This document shows positions 9,006 through 17,766 of a stretch of DNA of 64,000 nt, piece by piece (the stretch's first letter is position 1; the number at the start of each line of letters is the position of its first letter). Below the pieces are notes generated by a model, which saw only the letters and a list, made by a program, of their open reading frames with translations, searched no databases and was not told the origin of the DNA. This DNA comes from CAG-791 sp045130475. GTDB taxonomy: Bacteria; Bacillota; Clostridia; Lachnospirales; Lachnospiraceae. The stretch spans positions 1 through 64,000 of the forward strand of contig JBGUPU010000063.1 in NCBI GenBank assembly GCA_045130475.1, read 5' to 3'. The translations under genes were made by a program, and so were the position numbers.

Positions 9006-10532
9006 TCATCGTTTCCGCGGCCGCACCGCTCTTTTCTTTCCGTCCCTGTTAAACAGGAAGGAGTTCGATCCCGAACTTGAGACCCTCTTGTCTAAGCGGG
9101 AAAAGCGGCCTTCCAGTCTGGTGAAAAAGCCCTCTCCGGTCGCGGAGGCTGCTGCCTGCCTGCCGAGGAGCAGATAGGGAAGACGCCTGGTGGACCACTC
9201 CAGCCTGACCAGAGCGATCACAAAGTAGACGATTGCCCCCGCCATAAAGCCTGCGCCGAAATAAGCGGTATCTCCGTGCACTGCCTGCCAGATCGTGAGG
9301 GCGTTGGCCGCCAGCGCGAAAGCGCCCGTTGCAGTCACAGAGCCGACATAATCCTCAAAATAGAGCAGGATCAGCATCATGGCATTGGCAATGGCATAGA
9401 GACCGTATCCCACGCAGAGTGTGCGGAAAATTCCCTTTCCCAGGTCCATCATGCCCAAAGGCAGGATATCCATGATAAAGCCGCCGAAAACAACAAAGAG
9501 AATGGTGCTGATGATCTGACGATAGCCGCAGTAGACCAGTTCGCGGCCCAGCACCTCGACCATCCTGTCTTCTGCCGCCTCGATATCATTGATCGAGCCC
9601 CCGTCGTTATAAAGGCTGTAGTACTGACGGTACTCCGGGTAGAAGCGGACTTCCACTGAAGTGACAAAGCTGATGGTGGTGATCAGAATGGAAAAAAACG
9701 CTGTCAGCGAAGGAATATCATAGCTGGGAGCCGCATAAAACAGTCCCATGATCTTTCTGTGGAGCGGTCCGAAATACATAACCACTATGTGCCCGTACAG
9801 TCCCAGATTCACGAAAACACCCGTCAGTGCCAGCGCAGGGCATTTGTCAAACCACTGCAGATAGGTAAAGGGACTGCCCTCTCCGTGAGGGAAATATCCA
9901 AGCATCAGGACATAATACCAGGTGCTCATGATTCCATAAGCAAGGATCACACAGAACATGAGACTGAGTACCGTGCCGTGCCCGAAAAAGGCCAGCAGAA
10001 GGCCCAGAAGAAATCCCGTCAGCATCGATGCGGCAAATCCCAGTGCGATCGAACGGTAGTCTTTGAGAGCGGACAGATAGTTCATCTGGGTCCAGACAAC
10101 GATCATGGTCAGGGCAAACCACATACTCACGATCATGTAGACAACAGGAATGCCGGAAAAAACAAGCACAATCCCGTACCCGATAAAGCACAGCGGCAGC
10201 ATTACCGCCAGGCTCCCGTAGAAAGAGGGCATGATCCGTTCCCGTTTTCCCTCGTAGAGCATATCCGATATATATCTGGTCAGGATCATGTTCATAAAGC
10301 TCGAGACAAAAAGAGACACCAGCAGACTGTATGTCAGCATACAGTTCATAATCTCCCTCTCTGCCTGCGGCATACCCGCAACCTGCGAGACGAACGAAAT
10401 ACCCAGAAGAAGGCACACTCCCATGACCATGGGGCCGATCGCCACCGCGCCCGCATATGCATAGGCGCGGCAAAGGTTCAGCAAGCCCTTTTTCTGAAAA
10501 AGCCTGTTCAGGCTAAAACCTATTCCAGCCAT
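9006..10532 (-). CDS. pelG: Pel polysaccharide transporter PelG
   Basis: Multi-spanning membrane protein of the polysaccharide transporter superfamily that carries the growing Pel chain across the membrane with PelF, PelD and PelE. The 508-residue product begins MAGIGFSLNRLFQKKG, closely matching the conserved PelG opening, and has about twelve hydrophobic segments. The soluble loops contain RYISDMLYEGKRERI and the tyrosine-rich FYPEYRQYYSLYNDGGS. The C-terminal ~45 residues are basic and cytoplasmic. It starts 20 bases after the pelF stop. Confidence 0.9.
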   Translation of the reverse strand: MAGIGFSLNRLFQKKGLLNLCRAYAYAGAVAIGPMVMGVCLLLGISFVSQVAGMPQAEREIMNCMLTYSLLVSLFVSSFMNMILTRYISDMLYEGKRERIMPSFYGSLAVMLPLCFIGYGIVLVFSGIPVVYMIVSMWFALTMIVVWTQMNYLSALKDYRSIALGFAASMLTGFLLGLLLAFFGHGTVLSLMFCVILAYGIMSTWYYVLMLGYFPHGEGSPFTYLQWFDKCPALALTGVFVNLGLYGHIVVMYFGPLHRKIMGLFYAAPSYDIPSLTAFFSILITTISFVTSVEVRFYPEYRQYYSLYNDGGSINDIEAAEDRMVEVLGRELVYCGYRQIISTILFVVFGGFIMDILPLGMMDLGKGIFRTLCVGYGLYAIANAMMLILLYFEDYVGSVTATGAFALAANALTIWQAVHGDTAYFGAGFMAGAIVYFVIALVRLEWSTRRLPYLLLGRQAAASATGEGFFTRLEGRFSRLDKRVSSSGSNSFLFNRDGKKRAVRPRKR

Positions 10533-10552
10533 CTAGTCTATCAACCTCCGTA

Positions 10553-11968
10553 TCACGATCTGTTCCATCTCCTGAATACCTCATCATAAGTATCCAGATA
10601 ATTGGCGATCATATCTTCGTGGCGGAAATATTCCCGGGCACGCTCTCTGCCCGCGCGCCCCATCTGCAGGCGGCGTGCACTGTTGCGGCACAGGTCCTCC
10701 ATGGCCTGTGCGAGCGCATGCGGCTGCATGGGAGGAACACAGTAGCCGGCCTGTCCGAACTGATCACTGCCTTCGCCGTAGATCAGCTCTTTGCAGCATC
10801 CCACATCCGTGGTGACACAGGGACGTCCCGCCGCGAAAGACTCCAGCACCGAGAGAGGCTGTCCCTCGGAGATGCTCGAGAGCACGGTAAAATCGAAATC
10901 TCCCATATAATCCAGCACGTTGATCGTGCCCATAAATACAGCGTTTTTGATCCTCAGCTGCCTCATAAGCTCCCTGCATTCCAGCGCATAATCGGGATCA
11001 TCCTCGGGCCCGGCGATAAAGAGCTTTACATCAGGAATGTTTCTCTCCACCTCCGCAAAGGCATAAAGCATGGTCTTGACATCTTTGATCGGGGCAATGC
11101 GGAGAATCGCTCCGATCTGCACTGTACCTCCGGGCTTTTTCTCGGGAATATCCGCGAAGCGGTCATAGTGGATGCCGTTGGCCACTGCCCTGCATTTGGC
11201 AGGATCTGCGCCGATCTCCACCTGGGTTCTTCCCGCCCTCGCGAACAGGCTTGTAACCATTGTCGCGCCGTCATAGGCCGCGGAGGAAAGCATGTAGAAA
11301 AAGCTGATCCACATGTCTTTGAAAGCCGGCAGGACCCAGTTGGCACGGATGATCTCCTCCTCACGCTCACGGGTGTAAATACCGTGCTCGGTCAAAAGGA
11401 AAGGCACGTGGTATTTATAGCTTCCCAGTCTGGCCAGAATGCCCGCGTAACCGGTCGCGATCGTGTGGTAGACATCCGCCTGCGGCACATCCGTACAGAT
11501 CACATGCAGAAGAGGCATCAGCATGGAACGCACTGTGTGGAAGAAATCCGAAAATGCTGTATAGGGATATTTTTCCCTGCAGATATCCGCGAGAATGTCC
11601 ACGAAATACTGGCTTGCCATGAAATCAACCGGCGAGATCTCTCTCTCCTGAAAAATATGAAAGAGGACCTCCCAGTCCGGATGTCCGCACTCGATCAGGG
11701 TACGCAGGGCCTGCAGTTCCTTTTCATCGAAGCGGAGCGGGCGGCCGGACCTGCGGCTGCGGAGTGTATCGGTCAGGGAGACCTCCCTGACTTCCACTAC
11801 GTTGTCCGGCAGTGTATATCGGAACTTCCCGTTCTGTGAGGGATCGGCATTGAGCGCCCACACCACAAATTCGTGCTGCGGCATAGCCTGTATATACTGA
11901 TGCATCCAGGAGGAAACGCCTCCTGTCACATAGGGGTAGCATCCCTCCAGGATTACGCAAATTCGCAT
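10553..11968 (-). CDS. pelF: Pel glycosyltransferase PelF (GT4)
   Basis: Cytoplasmic glycosyltransferase of the GT4 (GT-B fold) family thought to polymerise the Pel chain (galactosamine-rich in characterised bacteria) from UDP-sugars. The PelF signature EGCYPYVTGGVSSWMHQYI is at residues 8-26. The nucleotide-sugar site shows EGQPLSVLESFAAGRP, the EX7E motif of GT4 enzymes, followed by VTTDVG. The length of 471 residues is slightly below the usual ~500. It has pelG downstream and the deacetylase-like gene upstream on the same strand. Confidence 0.92.
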   Translation of the reverse strand: MRICVILEGCYPYVTGGVSSWMHQYIQAMPQHEFVVWALNADPSQNGKFRYTLPDNVVEVREVSLTDTLRSRRSGRPLRFDEKELQALRTLIECGHPDWEVLFHIFQEREISPVDFMASQYFVDILADICREKYPYTAFSDFFHTVRSMLMPLLHVICTDVPQADVYHTIATGYAGILARLGSYKYHVPFLLTEHGIYTREREEEIIRANWVLPAFKDMWISFFYMLSSAAYDGATMVTSLFARAGRTQVEIGADPAKCRAVANGIHYDRFADIPEKKPGGTVQIGAILRIAPIKDVKTMLYAFAEVERNIPDVKLFIAGPEDDPDYALECRELMRQLRIKNAVFMGTINVLDYMGDFDFTVLSSISEGQPLSVLESFAAGRPCVTTDVGCCKELIYGEGSDQFGQAGYCVPPMQPHALAQAMEDLCRNSARRLQMGRAGRERAREYFRHEDMIANYLDTYDEVFRRWNRS

Positions 11969-12007
11969 AGTGTCTACTCCAGTTTACAGTTCAGATGTCC
12001 CAAGCGA

Positions 12008-13834
12008 TCATCTGTTGATATAAATTGAAACTTCCGGCTGAACAGCCTTCACCAGGTACAGGCCGTCGAGCACCTCGGTATAGGATCCGCCGGTCATCCG
12101 CCCCGGTTTTCCATTATTGACACGCAGATAGAACCAGGCCTCGTCACAGAAACCGCCCAGGGAAAGATCGATCTTGTTACCGGTCTCCCGGCGTTGGATC
12201 TGAAGGGCATCATAACGCTGTACTGCCCCGGCCAGCTCGCTTCCGGTCAGGTTCCTGAGCTGAGGGAGCGCCCTGCGAAGCCATTCAACATAGTCTGTCA
12301 GACGCCGCAGCAGCTCTTCCCATCCAAGGGCTGCGCCCCTGTCGGTGTCGAGCACATCGTCCGGGTGCTGGAAATGGGTATTGACGCAGTGGAAATAGAG
12401 CTCGCTCATAGCCGCCGTGCGCATATAATCGTCCAGAACATAACCGGAAATGATCCTGGGTGTCTGGACCATGCCGTCCTCCGTAACCGTAAAATCCTGA
12501 TCGTAGGAAACATCGTTGTCGTCAGGCAGGTACAGGCTGGCAATGGCACGTATTTCCGGGAAATCTTCCGCCAGGAGCCTGCGCCCCTCCGCAGAAATAA
12601 TATTGGACGGGGGCACGTATACGTGGAACTGCTCACTCGGGAACAATTCGTGGCAGAAGGAAGACAGTTCGTTCAGCGAATCGCGCATGGCATCTACGCT
12701 CACCCACTGCCGGTAGGAATCATACTGTCCGATATAGTCAAAATTCTCAGGTACCAGCGGCATATGATTATAGCCGTGGAAGCCGAGTTCTCCTCCCTCT
12801 CGAAGGAGCATATTTCCAAAGTACTGGAAACGCTGAACATCCTTATTGCGCGGGAATTCCCCTGAGACCTGTGCCGAATAATCCTCGATCACCAGGCCTG
12901 TATAGCGGATGTTGTATTTCTTGGCAAGATTGTAGACATCTTTCCACCAGTGGTGGGTGTAGAAATCTTTGATGTCCATTCCGTAATCATGCTGGATAAA
13001 CTGGCTGTCCCCCTCCGGAACAGGAGAAGGAAAATCGTCAATATAATATGTGGATCCATTGATCACCGGCCAGATACAGCTGTCGTCCAGCAGAGTATAA
13101 GCGGCGCAGTGGAATCCCCTGTAGGCCTTTTCCAGGAAGCTCATATTGTCAAATACGATCCTGCCGCTGCCCAGCGCTCTTCTCCAGATGAGCGGTGTGT
13201 TGGAGGAACCGGCGGCCTCCAGAAAGACTTGGCATGCACTGTCCAGTTCAACATCGAGGGAAGAACGATAGGGATCCGAAATGGAAAGATCCCTGCTGCC
13301 GCCGGGCATAATTACATTTGTAAAATGAAGGCCCTCCACACGGGCAAGTGAATTCCCCACTGATTTGATCCCCAGATGCGGGGCGACCGAAAGAAAGGTT
13401 TCTTCGTTATAGGGAGGATACAGAATGAGAAGGGAATTTCCCCCAATGACCCAGTCCAGCAGGGCAGTCAGGTTGTTTCCCAGAACACTCAGGTCCGTCA
13501 CGGACAGGACTGCTGTATTTATGCCGTTCAGATCCGCTTCACTGAATTTCCCGGCCTTTTTTTCCTTAAAAGGAATCCGCATTTGTGAGAGGATCGCACT
13601 CATTTCCCGTCTGCCGTCCCGTCCCGTGCTGTCCGTATCCCAGATCAGGATGGTCTCAGCTTTCTCCGGTACAACAGTCCCTGCCGCCTCCCCTTCATTG
13701 AGGATGCGCACACTGCTGTTATTGTCACCGTACAGGACGCTCCTGCCCACGGACAAGACTACGGCAAACATAAGTGCATAGATTATAAGAATTTCCAGCA
13801 GGTGTATAAACCGCGGTTTTCTTTTTCTCTTCAT
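12008..13834 (-). CDS. Membrane-anchored DUF2194 / polysaccharide deacetylase-like protein (PelA deacetylase counterpart)
   Basis: A 608-residue protein with one N-terminal membrane span (residues 10-31) and a large extracellular region of DUF2194 type. The putative deacetylase centre shows a double aspartate in TYYIDDFPSP (262-271), a metal-binding HxxxH as GFHGYNHMPL (351-360), and HCVNTHFQHPDD (482-493). These correspond to the aspartate, HxxxH and catalytic-base motifs of CE4-like folds. In Gram-negative Pel systems PelA carries hydrolase and deacetylase domains in one protein. Here the deacetylase-like part is separate and the hydrolase is a distinct gene at 16726-17679. I infer extracellular N-deacetylation of the polymer. 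Confidence 0.8.
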   Translation of the reverse strand: MKRKRKPRFIHLLEILIIYALMFAVVLSVGRSVLYGDNNSSVRILNEGEAAGTVVPEKAETILIWDTDSTGRDGRREMSAILSQMRIPFKEKKAGKFSEADLNGINTAVLSVTDLSVLGNNLTALLDWVIGGNSLLILYPPYNEETFLSVAPHLGIKSVGNSLARVEGLHFTNVIMPGGSRDLSISDPYRSSLDVELDSACQVFLEAAGSSNTPLIWRRALGSGRIVFDNMSFLEKAYRGFHCAAYTLLDDSCIWPVINGSTYYIDDFPSPVPEGDSQFIQHDYGMDIKDFYTHHWWKDVYNLAKKYNIRYTGLVIEDYSAQVSGEFPRNKDVQRFQYFGNMLLREGGELGFHGYNHMPLVPENFDYIGQYDSYRQWVSVDAMRDSLNELSSFCHELFPSEQFHVYVPPSNIISAEGRRLLAEDFPEIRAIASLYLPDDNDVSYDQDFTVTEDGMVQTPRIISGYVLDDYMRTAAMSELYFHCVNTHFQHPDDVLDTDRGAALGWEELLRRLTDYVEWLRRALPQLRNLTGSELAGAVQRYDALQIQRRETGNKIDLSLGGFCDEAWFYLRVNNGKPGRMTGGSYTEVLDGLYLVKAVQPEVSIYINR

Positions 13835-13901
13835 AGTGAACCCGTTTTATTCATATATTATTTATGTGAACAAGATGCCATAACCGCAGATCTGTATGTC
13901 A

Positions 13902-14858
13902 TCAGGCGCTCCAGAATGCGAGCTGCTCTCTGGCGGCAGGAGACAGATAAATACCGCTGTCCTGCACAGCGCTGATCAGATCAGCGATCCCCCTGTCATC
14001 GTGTACAGCTGCCCGTGCGCGGAGAATGATCATATATCCGTCTTCGCTCTCCGGTCTTTCTTTCAAAAGTCTCTGCCCTGCTTCTTCCGCCCCCCGGGCG
14101 TCCTTCTGCAGCAGACAGATATTGCCCAGTCTCTTGAGCAGACGGATCTTCCGGGACTGTGCCTGATAATATCCTGCTTTTTTAATCTCCTTTGCGGAAG
14201 AGTTCATCCCGCTGCTTCCTGTTTCCTGCCAGGAGATGTAGTTGAGAAGTTTCTCCAGCATGCTGCGGCAGTGAATCAGAAGCTCGGTGCGCTCACTGCT
14301 GTCCGGGATTCCGCTCTGCAGATATTCTTCGTCCAGATCCGCAAATTCTTCGATCAATTTCGGATTGTTTGGCTGCTGCTGATAGAGCTTCTCCATACGG
14401 GCAATGCGCTGGGTAAAATCACTCCGAAGCTCCACCAGGGCTGTCACTGCATAGTGTACGACCTCTGTGTCATCATTGACACCCGCGATGCGCAGCGGAC
14501 GAACGAAAGATTCAGGGCCTTCATGCAGAACAGAAAGAAGCAGGCTTCTCCGCTGGACGGGCGTACCGCTGTCGAGTACATCCTCGATGGGAAGGACATT
14601 GGACATGTCCTCCTTGTCCATCCTTATGTTCCGGTACACCTGATCCATGATGTCGAAACGCCCGTAATCCGGTTCTGCGTCCGCTTTTTCACCGCCCCGT
14701 ATATGCAGTTCAGACGCAATTGCATAGGCCGGTCCCCACAGAGGCAGCAAAACTACAGCGGGCAGCATGGCGGAGGGAAAATGCATGATTCCCCTTCTCC
14801 GGGCCACTGCCACTCCTGCAGCCGCCGCTATATGGAGTACAATCAGAAAAAGTGTCAT
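13902..14858 (-). CDS. pelE: PelE-like protein
   Basis: A 318-residue protein with two N-terminal membrane spans (about 1-19 and 27-47) followed by a cytoplasmic helical-repeat region. The segment RRSLLLSVLHEG...NDDTEVVHYAVTALVEL resembles the HEAT/TPR region of PelE, and a TPR-like block (LKRLGNICLLQKDARGAEEA) follows. PelE forms the membrane complex with PelD and PelG in known systems. Its ATG overlaps the pelD stop by four bases, indicating translational coupling. The assignment rests on architecture and position more than on strict motifs. Confidence 0.78.
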   Translation of the reverse strand: MTLFLIVLHIAAAAGVAVARRRGIMHFPSAMLPAVVLLPLWGPAYAIASELHIRGGEKADAEPDYGRFDIMDQVYRNIRMDKEDMSNVLPIEDVLDSGTPVQRRSLLLSVLHEGPESFVRPLRIAGVNDDTEVVHYAVTALVELRSDFTQRIARMEKLYQQQPNNPKLIEEFADLDEEYLQSGIPDSSERTELLIHCRSMLEKLLNYISWQETGSSGMNSSAKEIKKAGYYQAQSRKIRLLKRLGNICLLQKDARGAEEAGQRLLKERPESEDGYMIILRARAAVHDDRGIADLISAVQDSGIYLSPAAREQLAFWSA

Positions 14859-16675
14859 GAAAGTGTCCTTTCCCGCAGTGCTGCATGCTCAAGAGCATTC
14901 TGGAACAGTCCGCAGAGGATTGTAAAATGGTTCATATACCAGAGGCTCAGCTGATCCTGTTCAGCCTTTTCCACCGTCACGAGGAAAGTGACCGGCCGGG
15001 TAATGTCGGAATTGTGCTGCAGCGCTCTGTTATAGCTGACCAGAGAAGCGTACATCGGCGCGTTCTCCGAAAAGTGGATATTCTTCCAGGTCTCCCCGCT
15101 CCTGACAGCAGAGACCATCTCTTCACACTCTGACAGGTTCAGAGACTGCCGGGCGGCGTTGTCCAGACAGCAGGACAGCAGGACAGCTCGTTTTCCGTCC
15201 TGTTCCAGCTGATAGACAGAAACTGTATCGTTGTGCAGAAGCCTGCGCAGGACCTGCACAGCCTCCACACAGACTGCCTCCGGAGTCCTCTGAGACATCT
15301 GACGTACCGCTCCGTAGACCTTGCCGTAGCTGTCTTCTTCATTGAGGATCTGTGTCCAGAGATCCTTTCTGTTGGCGACACTGGTGCGGTAGGCCTCATT
15401 GAGGAAGAGATACTTGTTGCGGATCAGTTCGTTCTCTTCCCTGACGGAACGCATCTGCTGTTCCTTCTTCTGGTAGCCGTAGCCGCTGATCGCGCCCGCT
15501 GTCAGATAATAGACAAAGGGGATCCAGTTCTCTACATTGTAGAAAAGGAGAAGTCCCGAAATACCGATCTCATTATAGCGAAGGACCAGCATCACACACT
15601 CAAGGATGGCGGCAGCAAAGCCGGCAGCGATCCCGTGCATCATACCCATGAGGATGACAAAGATCAGCCTGATATCAACGATCTTGAAATAGACAGATTC
15701 GGAAGTAAATCTCGCCAGATACTCGGCAACGATAAACATAACGGCAAGATCGAGGACCGTACCCAGAAGCTTGCCGAACTTCTTCATGAAAACAGCACGC
15801 TTTTCCCTGAAGGGAGTGGATTCTCCCGTCTCTTCGATCAGTGCACTGTATTGATCCGTGATCTCCGAGCCCCAGTCAACCGAGACCGGAAGACGGTAGA
15901 TCTCTTCCAGAAAGCCGTCGCATTCCTTTTTTTCCGTCTTGGGAAGACGCATGAACAGAAGCCCGCGCTGTGTGCGGACATGTTCGCGGGAGAAATCGAT
16001 CTTTGCATCCGGGCGGATGGAAAGAAGGACTGTACGAAGCTCCTCCATCGTACCTGTGTCCGGAGCAGCTGCGTAGATACCGGGATAAAAATCACTTTCC
16101 AATGTTATCCGCAATAAGAGCGCAGTCAGTTCCATCATCGAAAGTACGGAGACGGACTGGTTTTCTTTCCCTTCGAAGCATACTGTATCACCGCGCCGCA
16201 GGGCGTCGAAAATCCGGGGAAATCTCCCGTCCGCAAGTCCGGATCCTGTCAGGAAGGGCAGCCTTACAACCATGATCTCAACCGGTGAGGCGCCATTCCC
16301 GGGAGAAGCCCATTTGGAGATCATTTCCCTGTAATACGAGGGATCCGTGCTCTCCGTGAGTACGATCAGCCGGGGAACACCATAATAACTGCACAGCTGT
16401 GCGATCCCGTCGGTCTTCCCGCCTCCGTTTGCGGTCAGTCCCCCGTCCGCGAATTGTGTGACATGCCAGACAGCCCGGATCTCTCCGAGCTCGAAAACCT
16501 TGCGGAAATCATTGTCCGACTGTTCTGCCGGAAACAGATGAACAGTCTCCGGAAGATCTTTCATTGCGCCGGCAGCTTTCCGGCCGGTCACAAAAACCTG
16601 TGTGTTCTCTCCAGCGTATTGCAGAACCTCTTTGGAAAAAAGACCGGTTCTTCCCGTTATAAGGATTGTATCCAT
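14855..16675 (-). CDS. pelD: PelD-like protein: NAD(P)-binding domain, membrane spans, GAF domain, no GGDEF
   Basis: 606 residues. Residues 1-225 form an extended SDR/epimerase-like Rossmann domain opening MDTILITGRTGLFSKEV. About four membrane spans occupy residues 300-400. A helical stalk follows (400-455), and a GAF-like domain ends the protein. Classical PelD has a C-terminal degenerate GGDEF domain that binds cyclic di-GMP through an RxxD site. Here the chain stops at the end of the GAF domain and I see no RxxD in that part, so direct cyclic di-GMP control is doubtful. The ATG at 16675 (GGAG eight bases upstream) starts the Rossmann strand; an ATG at 16729 overlaps the previous stop but lacks a site. 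The stop overlaps the pelE start. Confidence 0.8.
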   Translation of the reverse strand: MDTILITGRTGLFSKEVLQYAGENTQVFVTGRKAAGAMKDLPETVHLFPAEQSDNDFRKVFELGEIRAVWHVTQFADGGLTANGGGKTDGIAQLCSYYGVPRLIVLTESTDPSYYREMISKWASPGNGASPVEIMVVRLPFLTGSGLADGRFPRIFDALRRGDTVCFEGKENQSVSVLSMMELTALLLRITLESDFYPGIYAAAPDTGTMEELRTVLLSIRPDAKIDFSREHVRTQRGLLFMRLPKTEKKECDGFLEEIYRLPVSVDWGSEITDQYSALIEETGESTPFREKRAVFMKKFGKLLGTVLDLAVMFIVAEYLARFTSESVYFKIVDIRLIFVILMGMMHGIAAGFAAAILECVMLVLRYNEIGISGLLLFYNVENWIPFVYYLTAGAISGYGYQKKEQQMRSVREENELIRNKYLFLNEAYRTSVANRKDLWTQILNEEDSYGKVYGAVRQMSQRTPEAVCVEAVQVLRRLLHNDTVSVYQLEQDGKRAVLLSCCLDNAARQSLNLSECEEMVSAVRSGETWKNIHFSENAPMYASLVSYNRALQHNSDITRPVTFLVTVEKAEQDQLSLWYMNHFTILCGLFQNALEHAALRERTLS

Positions 16676-16725
16676 TCTCGAAACTCCATGCCGCGTGCCG
16701 CAGCGACATCTGACCCTCCTTCCGA

Positions 16726-17679
16726 TCATTCATCAGATGCGGTCAGATTAACATGTTTTGATATGTAGTATCGGAAACCGTTTTTCTCACAGTAACGGCT
16801 GATTTTTTTCTCAACATCCTCATCTGCCGTGTACTCCAACAGAAACACATCCATTTCCGTATCCTTACACATGTCCAGATATTCTGTATAATATTTATTC
16901 TCTCTGGCCGGCTGTTCGCCGAATTTGTCTTTATCGTAATCGAGGATCCTGCTGAATACAGTCTCCTGATTTACGCCCCGGATCAGTCCTTCCCGCTCCT
17001 CTTCGATCAGTCTCGTGACAAACAGATCCGCTCCGTTGACCAGAACAGGAAGCTCAGCATCCTCGTACATTTCCAGTATTCTGAGCAGAGACTCGTAAAC
17101 ATCCTCTTTCATGGAACGGTACTTTTTCTTTTCTGTCACATGGAAATAAATATCCAGGTTATCCAGAAAGAGTCCGTCCACCGCCGGGTCATTGGCCAGA
17201 ATTCTTTTCAGGAGCCCTGATCCTGTAAACTCCTGCCATCTCTTCTGCGTCACATCGACCCAGTATTCGTCCGGCCAGTTCTCGTAGCGGTCAAGGCACA
17301 GGTCCCTATAGTCATCGTAATAATCCCGGTTGGTCTCGATCGATCCCACATTGAGATAAGAGTAGACCATATGGCCTTTGGCATGAAGCTGTGCCAGCTG
17401 GTCTTTGCGCAGTTCCTGGGCATCCACGACTACCATATCGTAGCCCTCAAAGGAATCGACATTGAAAGAATTCCTGTCAACCCCCAGAAACACGCCGTAA
17501 CTTTCTTTGGAAGTATCGCTGATCTCTCCGCCCTCCATGTCTTCCTCTCTCCTGCACCCTGTCAGGCTCGACAGGGCAAAGCAGAGAACCAGAAGCACAG
17601 CCATACAGGCCGCCGCTCTCTTCCTGACGCGTCCGGACCTGGCGGTATTTCTGCAGACTCTGAACATAAAACTTTTCAT
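16726..17679 (-). CDS. GH114-type endo-alpha-1,4-polygalactosaminidase-like lipoprotein (PelA hydrolase counterpart)
   Basis: A 317-residue lipoprotein: a basic N-terminus, hydrophobic helix and lipobox SSLTGC with Cys near residue 42. The mature part is a TIM barrel of GH114 type, matching the hydrolase domain of PelA, with YGVFLGVD, YSYLNVGSIETNRDYY, YWVDVTQKRWQEF and the acidic strand GLFLDNLDIYF. It is first in the pel cluster, about 87 bases after the trmD stop. Only a weak promoter-like pair (ATGACA, 16 bases, AATAAT) overlaps the trmD end, so readthrough from the trmD operon is possible. GTG at 17691 is an alternative start. I infer cleavage of the Pel-type polymer at the cell surface. 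Confidence 0.82.
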   Translation of the reverse strand: MKSFMFRVCRNTARSGRVRKRAAACMAVLLVLCFALSSLTGCRREEDMEGGEISDTSKESYGVFLGVDRNSFNVDSFEGYDMVVVDAQELRKDQLAQLHAKGHMVYSYLNVGSIETNRDYYDDYRDLCLDRYENWPDEYWVDVTQKRWQEFTGSGLLKRILANDPAVDGLFLDNLDIYFHVTEKKKYRSMKEDVYESLLRILEMYEDAELPVLVNGADLFVTRLIEEEREGLIRGVNQETVFSRILDYDKDKFGEQPARENKYYTEYLDMCKDTEMDVFLLEYTADEDVEKKISRYCEKNGFRYYISKHVNLTASDE

Positions 17680-17766
17680 CGTCACCTGCACATTCTTTTT
17701 TCGGAATCCCTGCTGCTTCAGACCGCAGCAGTCTGCCTTCCGATTATTATTCGGGCACAGCAGCTG

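Noticed and set aside
17680..17766. Cyclic di-GMP riboswitch before the pel cluster
   Set aside because: Only 87 bases between trmD and the GH114 gene, with no GEMM-like structure.
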